Source of the DNA: JANQOH01 sp965201115
GTDB lineage: Bacteria; Pseudomonadota; Alphaproteobacteria; UBA7887
Direction: 5' to 3'
Assembly (NCBI GenBank): GCA_965201115.1
Contig: OZ241745.1
Location: 2,542,001 to 2,606,000 of the forward strand
Length of the DNA stretch: 64,000 bases
Shown: in pieces, positions 8,608-18,026 of the stretch
How the letters are laid out: each line of letters starts with the position of its first letter
How positions within the stretch are numbered: the first letter of the stretch is position 1
The notes under the pieces: model-generated
The model's database searches: none
What the model was told of the DNA's origin: nothing
Seen by the model: only the letters and a program-made list of their open reading frames with translations
Translations under genes and position numbers: made by a program

Positions 8608-9192
8608 ATGCAGATATTCGTTAGCGGTAAGCAGATCGACTTGGGCGAAGCGTTGCGCAACCGGGTCGAGACCCGCCTCGCCGCGCGCGTGGCCAAGTAC
8701 TTCGACCACGCGCTCGACGCCCAGGTCCAGTTCTCGAAGTCGCGCCACCTGTTTCGCAGCGACATCTCGGTACACGCCCGCCGCGGCGTGTCGGTCCAGG
8801 CGCATGGCGAGGCCGACAACATCCAGGCCGCGTTCGACGCCGCGGCGGAGCGTATCGAAAAGCGCCTGCGGCGGTTCAAGCGCCGCCTCACCGACCACCA
8901 CAACCGCCGGTCGCTGGGCGACGAAGACAACGAAATCGTCCGCCAAACGATAATCGCGGCGGAAAACGAGGACGAACCCGAACCCCGCCCCGGCGGCGAC
9001 GGTCCGGTCACGGTCGCCGAATCGACCGCGCCGATCCACAGCCTCACCGTCAGCGAAGCGGTGATGCGGCTGGAGCTTGCGCAACTTCCCGTGCTGATGT
9101 TCCGCAACAGCGGCAACGGGCGCCACAACGTCGTCTATCGCCGCGACGACGGCAATGTCGGCTGGCTCGACCCGGCGGAGCGCAAGCGATGA
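8608..9192 (+). CDS. hpf: Ribosome hibernation-promoting factor, long form
   Basis: A 194-residue two-domain protein. The N-terminal S30AE domain (about 1-100, QIFVSGKQIDLGEALR) binds the small-subunit decoding region. A linker rich in Glu/Pro (about 115-135) leads to a C-terminal dimerisation domain with VSEAVMRLELAQLPVLMFRNSG. This is the long-form HPF that by itself pairs ribosomes into 100S dimers in stationary phase. Its stop overlaps the ptsN start (ATGA). In many proteobacteria hpf and ptsN lie downstream of rpoN; here the gene upstream is the channel cassette, and rpoN is not present. Confidence 0.92.
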   Translation: MQIFVSGKQIDLGEALRNRVETRLAARVAKYFDHALDAQVQFSKSRHLFRSDISVHARRGVSVQAHGEADNIQAAFDAAAERIEKRLRRFKRRLTDHHNRRSLGDEDNEIVRQTIIAAENEDEPEPRPGGDGPVTVAESTAPIHSLTVSEAVMRLELAQLPVLMFRNSGNGRHNVVYRRDDGNVGWLDPAERKR

Positions 9193-9656
9193 CGCTCGCC
9201 GACCTGCTGTGCCGCGAGGCGGTGTTCGCGGATCTGAAGGCGACGAGCAAAAAACAGGCGCTTCAGGAAATCGCGCGCTACGCCGCCCGGCTGAGCGGGG
9301 TCGAAGAGCGCCGCATTCTCGACGCGCTGCTCGAACGCGAGCGCCTGGGCAGCACCGGCGTCGGACAGGGCATCGCCATCCCCCACGCCAAACTCGCCGA
9401 GGTCGGGCGGCTGTGGGGCCTGTTCGCGCGGCTCGAGACGGCGGTCCGCTTCGACGCCATCGACGACCGGCCCGTCGATCTGATGTTCCTGCTGCTGGCG
9501 CCCGATACCGCCGGCGCGGACCACCTCAAGGCGCTGGCGCGCATCTCGCGGCTGCTGCGCGACCGGGCCCAATGCGCGCGGCTGCGCGGCGCGAAAGGCG
9601 GCGACGCGCTCTATGCCGCGCTGATCGAACCGACCGCCAGTTCCAACGCGGCTTGA
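9189..9656 (+). CDS. ptsN: PTS IIA-like nitrogen regulatory protein
   Basis: A 155-residue EIIA-Ntr protein. The phosphorylatable His lies in GIAIPHAKL (residue about 66). The rest follows the fold of mannitol/fructose IIA domains, including the LMFLLLAPD strand and HLKALARIS helix. It takes phosphate from NPr and regulates potassium transport, nitrogen and carbon responses rather than transporting sugar. It overlaps hpf by four bases and hprK by four bases, so the three are one translational unit. Confidence 0.93.
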   Translation: MTLADLLCREAVFADLKATSKKQALQEIARYAARLSGVEERRILDALLERERLGSTGVGQGIAIPHAKLAEVGRLWGLFARLETAVRFDAIDDRPVDLMFLLLAPDTAGADHLKALARISRLLRDRAQCARLRGAKGGDALYAALIEPTASSNAA

Positions 9657-10129
9657 CGCCTGCCGGCGCCGCGGCGGATGGCGCCGCCGGGCGCGAAACC
9701 CGCCACGCCACATGTATCGCGCTTTCGGGCCGCGGCGTTCTGCTGCGCGGGCCGCCGGGCGCGGGCAAGTCCGATCTCGCGCTGCGCCTCATCGACGGCG
9801 GCGCGCTGCTGGTCGCCGATGATCGCGTGGTCCTGCGCCGCGCGGGCGCGCGGGTTTTCGCCTCCGCGCCCGCCGCGCTGGCGGGGCTGCTCGAGGTGCG
9901 CGGCCTCGGCATCGTGCGGCTGCCGGCCCGCGAATCCGCGCCGCTGGCGCTGGTCGCCGATCTCGACCCCGCGCGCGACATCGAGCGGCTGCCCGAGGCG
10001 AAACGCTGCGTGCTGTGCGGCGTCGCGCTTCCGCTCGTGGCGGTGGCGCCGCGCCGCGCCTCGGCGGCGGCGCTGATCCGCGTCGCCCTGCGCGGCCGCA
10101 TCGCCTGCCCCCGCGCCGAGGGTCTCTGA
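9653..10129 (+). CDS. hprK: HPr kinase, short alphaproteobacterial form
   Basis: A 158-residue protein covering only the C-terminal kinase domain of HprK. The Walker A is GPPGAGKSD (about residues 30-38). The ADDRV motif follows, then the HprK signature LLEVRGLGIVRLP. It phosphorylates a Ser of HPr/NPr. Alphaproteobacterial HprK normally lacks the N-terminal half, so the short length is expected. The best start is TTG 9653, overlapping the ptsN stop as TTGA; no in-frame ATG or GTG precedes the kinase motif. HPr and enzyme I are outside the window. Confidence 0.85.
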   Translation: MTPAGAAADGAAGRETRHATCIALSGRGVLLRGPPGAGKSDLALRLIDGGALLVADDRVVLRRAGARVFASAPAALAGLLEVRGLGIVRLPARESAPLALVADLDPARDIERLPEAKRCVLCGVALPLVAVAPRRASAAALIRVALRGRIACPRAEGL

Positions 10130-10144
10130 CGCTTGCCGTTCGGG

Positions 10145-10207
10145 TGGAGGCGCAACTCCGCCGAAGTCGGGGACTTCCCGGGTGCGCGGGCGTCTCGCCC
10201 GCACGTC
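10145..10207 (-). repeat. Palindromic REP-like element
   Basis: A minus-strand member of the repeat family with the GCGGGCG..CGCCCGC hairpin and the decayed CCGAAG arm. It sits between the convergent hprK and universal-stress genes, where a bidirectional terminator would be placed. Confidence 0.6.
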
Positions 10208-10235
10208 TCATCGCCACGGGCGGCGGGCCTCGGTA

Positions 10236-10742
10236 CTACGTAATGTCCTCCAGCTGGGCGTCGGTGAGGTTGCCGGGGACTATGGTCAGGGGGATCGTCA
10301 GGCGCTTGGTGAGTTGGGCGGACAGGCTGCGGACCAGCTCGTTGGAGCCTTCGCCCTCGGGGGCGGCGCCCACGACCAGTATGTCGATCGAGGGGTCTTC
10401 CTCGACGAGCTTCAGGACTTCCTCGGCGCGGCGGCCCTCGCGGACCGCGACCGCGGGGCGGAAGCCGGCGAAATCATGCACTTCCGCCGCGAGCTCGTTG
10501 AGCAGGGCCTCGGCCTCGGCGCGGCGCTCTTCGGCCATCAGCTTCTCGACCGCGACCCAGTGCTGGAAGTCCTCGGGCTCGACCACATGGAGCAGCACCA
10601 CATAGCCGTCGGTATTGCGCGCGCGGAGGCAGGCGAAACGCATGGCGACGCGGCAATCCTTGCTGCCATCGACACAGACGAGGAAGGTGACGCGGCCGGC
10701 CTCGCGGTTTCCGGGCCGCGGAGGGGCGCGGGTTTCGGGCAT
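10236..10742 (-). CDS. Universal stress protein (UspA family)
   Basis: A 168-residue single Usp domain. The first strand is FLVCVDGSKDCRVAMRFA, with the conserved Asp at its end. The C-terminal part IDILVVGAAPEGEGSNELVRSLSAQLTKR is a degenerate version of the G-x2-G-x9-G-S/T ATP motif; it reads G-A-A-P-E-G-E-G-S. It therefore may bind ATP weakly. It is the last gene of the glnD-murJ-trpS run, three bases after the TIGR02186-like gene. Cytoplasmic, role in stress survival not further definable. Confidence 0.85.
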   Translation of the reverse strand: MPETRAPPRPGNREAGRVTFLVCVDGSKDCRVAMRFACLRARNTDGYVVLLHVVEPEDFQHWVAVEKLMAEERRAEAEALLNELAAEVHDFAGFRPAVAVREGRRAEEVLKLVEEDPSIDILVVGAAPEGEGSNELVRSLSAQLTKRLTIPLTIVPGNLTDAQLEDIT

Positions 10743-10745
10743 CGT

Positions 10746-11477
10746 TCAGCGCCTCCTGAAGATCATGCCGGCGGTCCACCCCGCCGCCAGCGCGAACATC
10801 GCGGCGAACACGCCGTAGGCGAGCGGCCGCGTGTGGGCGAATTCGTACATTTCGGCGCCGAAGCCCGTCTTGCCGATGGTCAGATCGGCGACGCGGCGCG
10901 CGGCGACGTCGCCATCGACGATGGAGAGCACCTCAGCGCGGTAGCGGCCGGTGGGCGCATCGGCGGGGAGCGCGAAAACGGCGCGGAAGAGCTTGTCCTC
11001 GACGAAGGACACCCCGTTGGGCGATTCCCGGTAATGCCCGGAGCGGGTCTTGAGGCGGACGAGGGCGTCGCGGAACGCCTCGGCCTCGGGCCCGGCGGCG
11101 GGCGGGCGCACGGCGTTGTTCACGCCCACGCCGAACCGGGCGAAGAGGCGCGCGGGCGCGATCTCCGCCCGCGGACGGCTGGTCGCCACGGCATAGTAGC
11201 CGGGGGCGTCGGGGAATTCGATCTGGCGGCGGTTGAGCCACATGCCGAAACTGCGGCGCTTGCGGCGCACCACCACGGTCTCGGGCGGGCCGCGCAGGAT
11301 GGCGACGACGTCGCCGCCGCCATCGCGCACGCCGAACAACAGCACCTCGGCGCCGGTGAAACCGGTCGTGATCTCTATGCGGTGGGCGCTGAGATCGGCG
11401 ATGATTTCCACTGCCGGCGCCGGCGCCGCGGCGAGCGCGGCGGCAACGGCGCAGACGGCGGCCGCGCGGCAACGCAT
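10746..11477 (-). CDS. TIGR02186-like envelope protein, partner of the TSUP exporter
   Basis: A 243-residue protein with a signal peptide (residues 1-21). A periplasmic region starts VEIIADLSAHRIEITTGFTGAEVLLFG, and a C-terminal helix (about 217-238) is followed by RRR. This matches conserved alphaproteobacterial proteins of the TIGR02186 type, encoded next to TauE/SafE exporters. The start overlaps the TSUP stop by one base. The function of the pair is not established; sulfite or sulfonate export is a common guess for TSUP proteins. Confidence 0.75.
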   Translation of the reverse strand: MRCRAAAVCAVAAALAAAPAPAVEIIADLSAHRIEITTGFTGAEVLLFGVRDGGGDVVAILRGPPETVVVRRKRRSFGMWLNRRQIEFPDAPGYYAVATSRPRAEIAPARLFARFGVGVNNAVRPPAAGPEAEAFRDALVRLKTRSGHYRESPNGVSFVEDKLFRAVFALPADAPTGRYRAEVLSIVDGDVAARRVADLTIGKTGFGAEMYEFAHTRPLAYGVFAAMFALAAGWTAGMIFRRR

Positions 11478-12385
11478 CACGGCGCGGGGGCCACGGAATA
11501 GAGTTCGCCGGGCGTCGCGACGAGATCGATCAGCAGTTTCGCGCATACGCCGAGCACGAGCAGGGCCAGCAGGCCGCGCAGTTGTTCGCCGCGCAGATAC
11601 GCGCCGGCGCGGGCGCCGAACTGCGCGCCGACCACCGCGCCCGCGAGCAGCAGCATCGCCAGCATCGTATCGACCGTGCGGTTGGTCGCCGCGTGCAGCA
11701 CGGTGACAATGGCGGTAACGAAGGTGATCTGGAACAGCGATGTGCCGATCGCCATCAGCGTGGACATGCCGAGCAGGTAGATCATGGCCGGCACCATGAG
11801 AAAGCCGCCGCCGACGCCCATGATGGCGGACAGCATCCCGCCCGCGGCGCCGAGCGCGAAGGGCGCGAACACGCTGATATAGAGTTTCGATCGGCGGAAC
11901 CGCATTTTCAGCGGCAGGCCGTGTACCCAGTAGTGCCGGTGCAGCCGCCGCCTTGCGCCGCGGCGGCGGCGCAATATCGCGTTGGCGCTTTCGACCGCCA
12001 TCAACGCCCCCACGACGCCGAGAAAGGCCACGTAGGAGATGGAGATCGCCGCGTCGATCTGTCCGAGTGCGCGGAGCTCGCGGAAGAGCAGCACGCCGGC
12101 GACCGAGCCGACGGCGCCGCCGGCCAGCAGCACCGCGCCCATGAGATAGTCCACATTGCCGCGCCGCGCGTGGGCGAGCATGCCCGACACCGACGAGGCG
12201 GCGATCTGATTGGCCTCGCTGCCGACGGCGACGGCCGGCGGCACGCCGGCGAAAATCAGCAGCGGGGTGAGCAGAAACCCGCCGCCGATGCCGAACAGGC
12301 CCGAGAGAAACCCGACGCCGCCGCCCAGGCCAAGCAGGAGCAGCACGCTGACCGACATTTCGGCGATGGGGAGATAGACGTCCAT
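11477..12385 (-). CDS. TauE/SafE (TSUP) family exporter
   Basis: A 302-residue membrane protein with about eight helices in two homologous halves. Each half holds a glycine-rich re-entrant motif: GLFGIGGGFLLTPLL near residue 30 and SAIMGVGGGFLMVPAM near 185. These are the family hallmark. TSUP proteins move sulfur-containing organic anions across the inner membrane. It starts 19 bases after trpS and is translationally coupled to the TIGR02186-like gene. Confidence 0.88.
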   Translation of the reverse strand: MDVYLPIAEMSVSVLLLLGLGGGVGFLSGLFGIGGGFLLTPLLIFAGVPPAVAVGSEANQIAASSVSGMLAHARRGNVDYLMGAVLLAGGAVGSVAGVLLFRELRALGQIDAAISISYVAFLGVVGALMAVESANAILRRRRGARRRLHRHYWVHGLPLKMRFRRSKLYISVFAPFALGAAGGMLSAIMGVGGGFLMVPAMIYLLGMSTLMAIGTSLFQITFVTAIVTVLHAATNRTVDTMLAMLLLAGAVVGAQFGARAGAYLRGEQLRGLLALLVLGVCAKLLIDLVATPGELYSVAPAP

Positions 12386-12404
12386 GCCCGGCGCGCCCGG
12401 GGGG

Positions 12405-13403
12405 CTATGGCGCGACGAACCCCACGGCCGCTTTCGCTTCCGCCAGTGCCGGCCGGGCGAGCGCCCGCGCGCGCTCGGCGCCGGCGCGCAAAATCGCGTC
12501 GATCTGCGCAGGGTCGGCGGCGAGCCGGCGCATTTCCGCGCCGATGGGCGCGAGCTCCGCCACCGCGAGCTCGGTGAGGCGGGCCTTGAACGCGGAAAAG
12601 GCGGCGCCGGCGAACCCGGCGCAAACCTCCGCCGCCGGGCGATCGGCCAGCGCGGCGTAGATGCCGATGAGATTCGCGGCCTCGGGCCGCCCGGCCAGCC
12701 CGTCGGGCGTCTCCGGCAGCGGCTCGGGGTCGGTGCGCGCCCTGCGGATTTTCAGCGCGATGGCGTCGGCGTCGTCGGCCATGCCGATGCGCGAGTAATC
12801 GGAGGGATCGGATTTGCTCATCTTGCGCGAGCCGTCGCGCAGGCTCATCACGCGGGCCGCGGCGCCGAAGATGAGGGGCTCCGGCGCGGGAAACACCTCG
12901 CGCCCGAACATGCTGCCGAACGCCTGTGCGATGTCGCGCGCGAGCTCGAGATGCTGCTTTTGGTCCTCGCCCACCGGCACGTGCGTGGCCTTGTAGAGCA
13001 GGATATCCGCCGCCATCAGGTTGGGATAGGCGAACAGGCCGACCGTGGCGTTGTCGCGCCGCTTGCCCGCCTTTTCCTTGAACTGGGTCATGCGGTTGAG
13101 CCAACCCAGGCGGGCGACGCAGTTGAATATCCACGCGAGCTCGGCGTGCTCGGCGACCTGGCTCTGGTTGAACAGGATGTTGGCTTCGGGGTCGATGCCG
13201 GCGGCGATCAGGCCGGCGCAGACCTCGCGGGTATTGGCCGCCAGCTCCGCCGGATCCTGCGGGACGGTGATGGCGTGGAGATCGACCACGCAATAGAGGC
13301 ACTCGTATTCGTGCTGGAGACGCGCCCAGTTGCGAATGGCGCCGAGATAGTTTCCGAGATGTAGATTGCCCGTGGGCTGTACGCCCGAGAATATCCGCGC
13401 CAT
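12405..13403 (-). CDS. trpS: Tryptophanyl-tRNA synthetase
   Basis: A 332-residue class I synthetase of normal bacterial length. The HIGH-equivalent is GNLHLGNYLGA (residues 12-22) and the KMSKS motif is intact (RKMSKSDPS). It charges tRNA-Trp in the cytoplasm. The start ATG is followed by ARIFSGVQPTG, the usual TrpRS N-terminus. It lies 82 bases after murJ and 19 before the TSUP gene, in an order (glnD-murJ-trpS) common in this part of the alphaproteobacteria. Confidence 0.96.
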   Translation of the reverse strand: MARIFSGVQPTGNLHLGNYLGAIRNWARLQHEYECLYCVVDLHAITVPQDPAELAANTREVCAGLIAAGIDPEANILFNQSQVAEHAELAWIFNCVARLGWLNRMTQFKEKAGKRRDNATVGLFAYPNLMAADILLYKATHVPVGEDQKQHLELARDIAQAFGSMFGREVFPAPEPLIFGAAARVMSLRDGSRKMSKSDPSDYSRIGMADDADAIALKIRRARTDPEPLPETPDGLAGRPEAANLIGIYAALADRPAAEVCAGFAGAAFSAFKARLTELAVAELAPIGAEMRRLAADPAQIDAILRAGAERARALARPALAEAKAAVGFVAP

Positions 13404-13485
13404 CGCCGTCCTCCGCCTGCGCGGGGAGGATACGCCGGCGGCGCCGGCGGCGCCAGCGGTTTTTCCGGCGCGCGCCGGGACGGCG

Positions 13486-15036
13486 CTATCGTTCGCGGCG
13501 GGGGCGGAGGGCGCGGAGGTCGGCGGCGCGGACGGCGCCGCACAGGCGGGCGGCGAGCGCGAACAGCGCCAGGCCGAGCGCGACGATCGCCGCGAGGCCC
13601 GCCGCGCGCCCGGCCGGGCCGGAGGCGAACCACGGCGCCAGCAGCTCGACGGCAAGGGCGACGCCGGCGGCCATCGCGGCGACGGCGGCGACCGTGCGCG
13701 GAAGGCGGGACCGCAAGCGCGAATCGAGGCGCAAATGGCCGCGCCGCGCCAGCGCCAGCGCCAGCAGGCCCGCGTTGAGCCACGACGACAGCGCGCTCGC
13801 CAGCGCAATCCCCACATGCGCCAGCGGGCCGATCAGCGACAGACTCGCAACCACGTTGACGACCAGGCACAGCGTTGCGACGACCACCGGCGTGCGCGTG
13901 TCCTCGCGGGCGAAAAACCCCGGCGCCAGCACCTTGACGAGCACGAAGGCGGGCAGCCCGGCGGCGTAGGCGGCCAGCGCGCCCGCGGCGGCGGCGGCGG
14001 CGGCGGCGTCGAACGCGCCGCGCTGGAACAGCCCGGCGACCACGGGCTCCGCCGCCACCGCCAGCGCCGCCGCCGCGGGCAGGGTAAGCAACAGCGCGTA
14101 TTCGAGAGCGCGGTTCTGGCTCGCTTCCGCCGCCGCGGCCTCGCCGCCGCGCAGCTGGCGCGCCAGCGTGGGCAGCAGCGCCGCGCCCATCGCGACGCCG
14201 ATCACGCCCAGCGGCAACTGCACGATGCGATCGGCGTAATAGAGATACGAGATCGCGCCGGTGGGCAGCAGCGAGGCGATGATTATGTCCGCCAGCAGGT
14301 TCAGCTGCTGTACGCCGGCGCCGAGCGCCGCCGGCCCGATCAGCGCCAGCAGGCGGCGCACGCCGGGCGTGAGCCGCGGCCGCGGCAGGCCCGGCAGCAG
14401 CCCCGCGCGGCGGCAGTTCCACGCGAGCCACAGGAACTGCGCGACGCCGGCGACGGCGACCCCCGCGGCAAGCGCGTGCCCCGGCGTCGCCAGCGCGCCG
14501 CGGAACGCCACGATGGCGGCGATCAGGCAGAGATTGAGGAGGATCGGCGCCGCCGCGGCCGCCGCGAAGCGCTCCACGCCGTTCAGCACGCCGGAAAGCA
14601 GCGCCACCAGCGAGATGAACAGCAGATAGGGGAAGGTGAGCCGCGTAAGCGCGACGGCGAGGGCGAACTTGTCGGCATCGCCGGCGAAACCCGGGGCGGC
14701 GAGGCGAATCAGCCACGGCATGGCGATCTCGGCGGCGGCCACTACCGCCACCAGCGCCCAAAACAACACCGCCATCGCCTCGCCGGCGAAAACGCGCGCG
14801 GCCTCGGGCCCGTCGGTTTTCGCGCGCCCGGCGAACAGCGGTATGAACGCCAAGTTGAACGCGCCTTCGGCGAACAGGCGGCGGAACAGGTTGGGCAGTT
14901 TGAAGGCGACGAAGAAGGCGTCGCCGACCAGGCCGGCGCCCACATAGCGGGCGATGAGGATGTCGCGAAGGAAGCCGAGAACCCGCGAGGCAAGCGTCCA
15001 GCCGCCGACGGTGGCGGCGAAACGGATCAGCGCCAC
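13486..15036 (-). CDS. murJ: Lipid II flippase MurJ
   Basis: A 516-residue polytopic protein with about 14 helices and the MviN/MurJ fold. It starts LIRFAATVGGWTLASRVLGFLRD and includes FRRLFAEGAFNLAFIPLF and PLGVIGVAMGAALLP, all strongly conserved in MurJ. It flips lipid II across the inner membrane for peptidoglycan synthesis. The start is GTG at 15036, giving the canonical N-terminus. The Ala-rich stretch near residues 345-365 is a homopolymeric GCC/GCG run. Confidence 0.94.
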   Translation of the reverse strand: MALIRFAATVGGWTLASRVLGFLRDILIARYVGAGLVGDAFFVAFKLPNLFRRLFAEGAFNLAFIPLFAGRAKTDGPEAARVFAGEAMAVLFWALVAVVAAAEIAMPWLIRLAAPGFAGDADKFALAVALTRLTFPYLLFISLVALLSGVLNGVERFAAAAAAPILLNLCLIAAIVAFRGALATPGHALAAGVAVAGVAQFLWLAWNCRRAGLLPGLPRPRLTPGVRRLLALIGPAALGAGVQQLNLLADIIIASLLPTGAISYLYYADRIVQLPLGVIGVAMGAALLPTLARQLRGGEAAAAEASQNRALEYALLLTLPAAAALAVAAEPVVAGLFQRGAFDAAAAAAAAGALAAYAAGLPAFVLVKVLAPGFFAREDTRTPVVVATLCLVVNVVASLSLIGPLAHVGIALASALSSWLNAGLLALALARRGHLRLDSRLRSRLPRTVAAVAAMAAGVALAVELLAPWFASGPAGRAAGLAAIVALGLALFALAARLCGAVRAADLRALRPRRER

Positions 15037-15075
15037 GGGCGGCGAATCCGGTTGCGCTCGCGCGCGGTTTTCGCG

Positions 15076-15135
15076 GCGCGCGAACCCCGCCGAAGACGGG
15101 ACCGGGGCGCCCGCGCGTCCCCGCCCGCACGTTTC
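15076..15135 (-). repeat. Palindromic REP-like element between glnD and murJ
   Basis: A diverged minus-strand member with the GGGGACGCGCGGGCGCC variant, in the 233-base gap that separates two otherwise linked essential or regulatory genes. The hairpin could trim or pause the glnD transcript before murJ. Nothing else was seen in the gap. Confidence 0.5.
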
Positions 15136-15269
15136 CGCGGGGCGCGGCGTTGGCGGGGAGGCGCGGTCGCCGCCCCCTCTCGAGGCTTTCGCCCGGCTTG
15201 AGACGCGCGCCCGGGCCGCGCTTGCGCGCGGTTGCGCCGGCGCTCGCGGGCGCGCGCCACGGCGGGCGG

Positions 15270-18026
15270 CTAGCCCGCCGCGGCCGCCGCCGCCCCGGCC
15301 GCGCCCGCCGCGCCGCCGCCGGGCGCCGCCGCGAGCAGGGTCGTTCTGATTTCGTCGATACGGCGCGGGTCGGTCGCCTTCATTCCGAAACTGTCCTTGA
15401 CATAGAACACGTCGACGGCGCTTTCGCCGTAAGTGGCGACGCGCGCGCCGCTCACCGAGAGGCGCAGTTCGTTCAGCGCGCGCGCGACGTCGAACAGCAG
15501 GCCGGCGCGGTCGCGCGCGTTGAGCTCGATAACCGTATGCTCGGCCGAGGCGCGGTTGTCGATCAGCACGCGCGGCTGCACCTTGAAGACCGACATGCGG
15601 CTGGCGCGCGAGGCGCGCTCGCGCCGCGCGAGGTCGATCTGCGGCTTGAAATCGCGCGCGAGGGTTTTCTCCACGGTTGCCGACAGCCGCGCCAGCCGCT
15701 CGGCCCCCTCGACCGCGCGGCCCTTCGCGTCCTGCACGTGAAACGTGTCGAGCGCCATGCCGTCCCTGGTGGTGAAAACGCGCGCCTCGACAATGCCGGC
15801 GCCGCAAGCGGTCATGGCGCCGGCGATGCCGGCGAACAGGCCGGGATGGTCGGGCGCATAGACGATCACCTCGGTGACGGCGCGGAAGGCGTCGATGCGC
15901 GTTTCGACCGCCAGCGGCGCGGCAGCCGCGTCGCCGCGCCGCGCCAGGGCCGCGTGGCGCGCCAGCGCCTCGGTGTCGAAACTGAGCAGATGGGCGGGGT
16001 AGGCGCGGTCGAGAAAGCGCTCGACCTCGGCGGGCGGCCAGTCGGCAAGCGCCTCGCGCAAGGCGGCGCGGGCGGCGTCGATGCGCCGCGCGCGGTCCGC
16101 CAGCGCGTCGCCGCCGGTCATCGCCGCTTCGGCGCGGTAGTAAAGGCCGCGCAGCAGCTCGCCTTTCCAGCCGTTCCACACATTCGGCCCCACCGCGCGG
16201 ATGTCGGCCACGGTCAGAGTCAGCAACAGGCGCAAACGCTGCGGCGAGCGCACGATCGCGATGAAATTCTCGACGGTGCGCGGATCGGAAATATCGCGGT
16301 TGAATGCGGTGGAGGAAAACAGCAGGTGGTATTTCACGAGCCAGACGACGGTCTCGGTCTCCTCCGCCGTGCAGCCGAGTCTGGGCGCCAGTTTGCGCGC
16401 GATGCGCGCGCCGATTTCCGAGTGATCGCCGCCGCGGCCCTTGCCGATGTCGTGCAGGAACAGCGCCAGATACAGCGCCCTGCGCGACAGGACCTCATGG
16501 ACGATCCCGGTGGCGAGCGGGAGTTCGTCGGCCAGCGCGCCCTTCTCGATGCGCGACAGCACGCCCATGGCGAAGATCGTGTGCTCATCGACCGTATAGA
16601 CGTGGTACATGTCGTGCTGCGTCTGGGCGACCACGCGCCGGAAGGGCGGAACGAACCGCCCGAGCACGCCCGCTTCGTTGAGGCGGCGCAGCGTGGTTTC
16701 CGGGTCGTTTTCGCTGACGAGCATGTCCATGAACAGGCGGTTGGCGCGCGGGTCGGCGCGCAGGCGCGCGTCGATGCGGCCCAGGTTGCGCGTGATGAGC
16801 ATGAGCGCGCGCGGATGCACGTCGAGCGCGCGCGCCTGGGCGACGTGGAACAGCCGCAGCATGTCGATGGGCGCGCGCTCAAAGGCGTCGTCGCGCGCGA
16901 CGCCGACGCGGCCGTGGTCGATGACGAAGCCGTCGATCTCGCGCCGCAACAGGCTCAGGCCGGGGAAGCGGAACAGCCGGCTGCGCGCCTGTTCGGCCTC
17001 GATGGCGGCGCAGAAGATGCGCGTCAGATCGCCCACCGTCTTGGCGACGAGATAGTAGTGTTTCATGAAGCGCTCGACATCGAGGCTGCCGGCGCGGTCG
17101 GTGTAGTCGAGCGCCTCCGCCGCGCGGATCTGCGTGTCGAACGTCAAGCGCTCCTCGGCGCGCCCGGCCAGGTAGTGGAGACGGAAGCGCACGGTCCACA
17201 GGAAGCGGTGGGCGCGGCGGAACATGCGGAACTCGGCCTCGGTGAGCACGCCGCGCGCCGCGAGGTCGCGCATGTCGGCGGCGCGGTAATGCGTCCTGGC
17301 GATCCAGAGGAGGGTGTGGAGATCGCGCAGCCCGCCCTTGCCGTCCTTCAGGTTGGGCTCGACGACATAGCGCGAATCGCCCATGCGGCGGTGGCGGGCG
17401 TCGCGCTCCTCGAGCTTGGCGGCCACGAAAGCGCGGGCGCCGCCGGCCAGCTCCCTGCCGAAGCGCTGCCGCAGCTCCAAGTGAAGCGCCTGATCGCCGT
17501 AAACGTAGCGCGCCTCCAGGAGCGCGGTGCGAATCGTGACGTCGCCGCGCGCGCGGGCCAGCGTCTCGTCGATCGACCGCGCCGCGTGGCCTGTCGCCAG
17601 CCCCAGGTCCCACAGGACATAAAGCATGTATTCGACAATTTGCTCGCCGCGCGGGGTGATCTTGTAGGGCGTGAGAAACAGCAGATCGATGTCGGAAAAC
17701 GGCGCCAGTTCGCCGCGCCCGTATCCGCCCACGGCCACCAGCGCGAGGCGGTCCGCCGCCGTGGGGTTGGGCTCGGGGAACACGCGGCCGGCGGCGTGGT
17801 CGAACAGGACGGAGAGCAGGCGATCCATCAGCCACGCGAGGCCCGCCGCCGCCGCGGGGCCGTCGGCGACGCCGTCGAAGCGCCGCCGGATTTCCGCGCG
17901 CCCGGCGTCGAGCGCGCGCCTGAGGCAGGCGAGCGCGGCGCCGCGCCCGGCGGCGGGGTCGAGCGCCGCCATCTCGCGAACGAGCGCCCTCGGCTCGATA
18001 ATCGCGCGTTTGTCGGGTATCCGCAT
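15270..18026 (-). CDS. glnD: Bifunctional PII uridylyltransferase/uridylyl-removing enzyme
   Basis: A 918-residue GlnD. The nucleotidyltransferase domain has GGYGRGE (100-106) and SDIDLLF (111-117). The GLRDLHTLLW segment is near 240. The HD hydrolase domain has LFLHDIGKGRGGDHSE, and two ACT domains near the C-terminus sense glutamine (VIVYAPDHPGLFAGIAGAM and VIELNARDRAGLLFDVARAL). It modifies PII proteins according to nitrogen status. The tail is an unusual Ala/Gly run of about 20 residues. An in-frame ATG at 18062 could add 12 residues. Confidence 0.95.
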   Translation of the reverse strand: MRIPDKRAIIEPRALVREMAALDPAAGRGAALACLRRALDAGRAEIRRRFDGVADGPAAAAGLAWLMDRLLSVLFDHAAGRVFPEPNPTAADRLALVAVGGYGRGELAPFSDIDLLFLTPYKITPRGEQIVEYMLYVLWDLGLATGHAARSIDETLARARGDVTIRTALLEARYVYGDQALHLELRQRFGRELAGGARAFVAAKLEERDARHRRMGDSRYVVEPNLKDGKGGLRDLHTLLWIARTHYRAADMRDLAARGVLTEAEFRMFRRAHRFLWTVRFRLHYLAGRAEERLTFDTQIRAAEALDYTDRAGSLDVERFMKHYYLVAKTVGDLTRIFCAAIEAEQARSRLFRFPGLSLLRREIDGFVIDHGRVGVARDDAFERAPIDMLRLFHVAQARALDVHPRALMLITRNLGRIDARLRADPRANRLFMDMLVSENDPETTLRRLNEAGVLGRFVPPFRRVVAQTQHDMYHVYTVDEHTIFAMGVLSRIEKGALADELPLATGIVHEVLSRRALYLALFLHDIGKGRGGDHSEIGARIARKLAPRLGCTAEETETVVWLVKYHLLFSSTAFNRDISDPRTVENFIAIVRSPQRLRLLLTLTVADIRAVGPNVWNGWKGELLRGLYYRAEAAMTGGDALADRARRIDAARAALREALADWPPAEVERFLDRAYPAHLLSFDTEALARHAALARRGDAAAAPLAVETRIDAFRAVTEVIVYAPDHPGLFAGIAGAMTACGAGIVEARVFTTRDGMALDTFHVQDAKGRAVEGAERLARLSATVEKTLARDFKPQIDLARRERASRASRMSVFKVQPRVLIDNRASAEHTVIELNARDRAGLLFDVARALNELRLSVSGARVATYGESAVDVFYVKDSFGMKATDPRRIDEIRTTLLAAAPGGGAAGAAGAAAAAAG

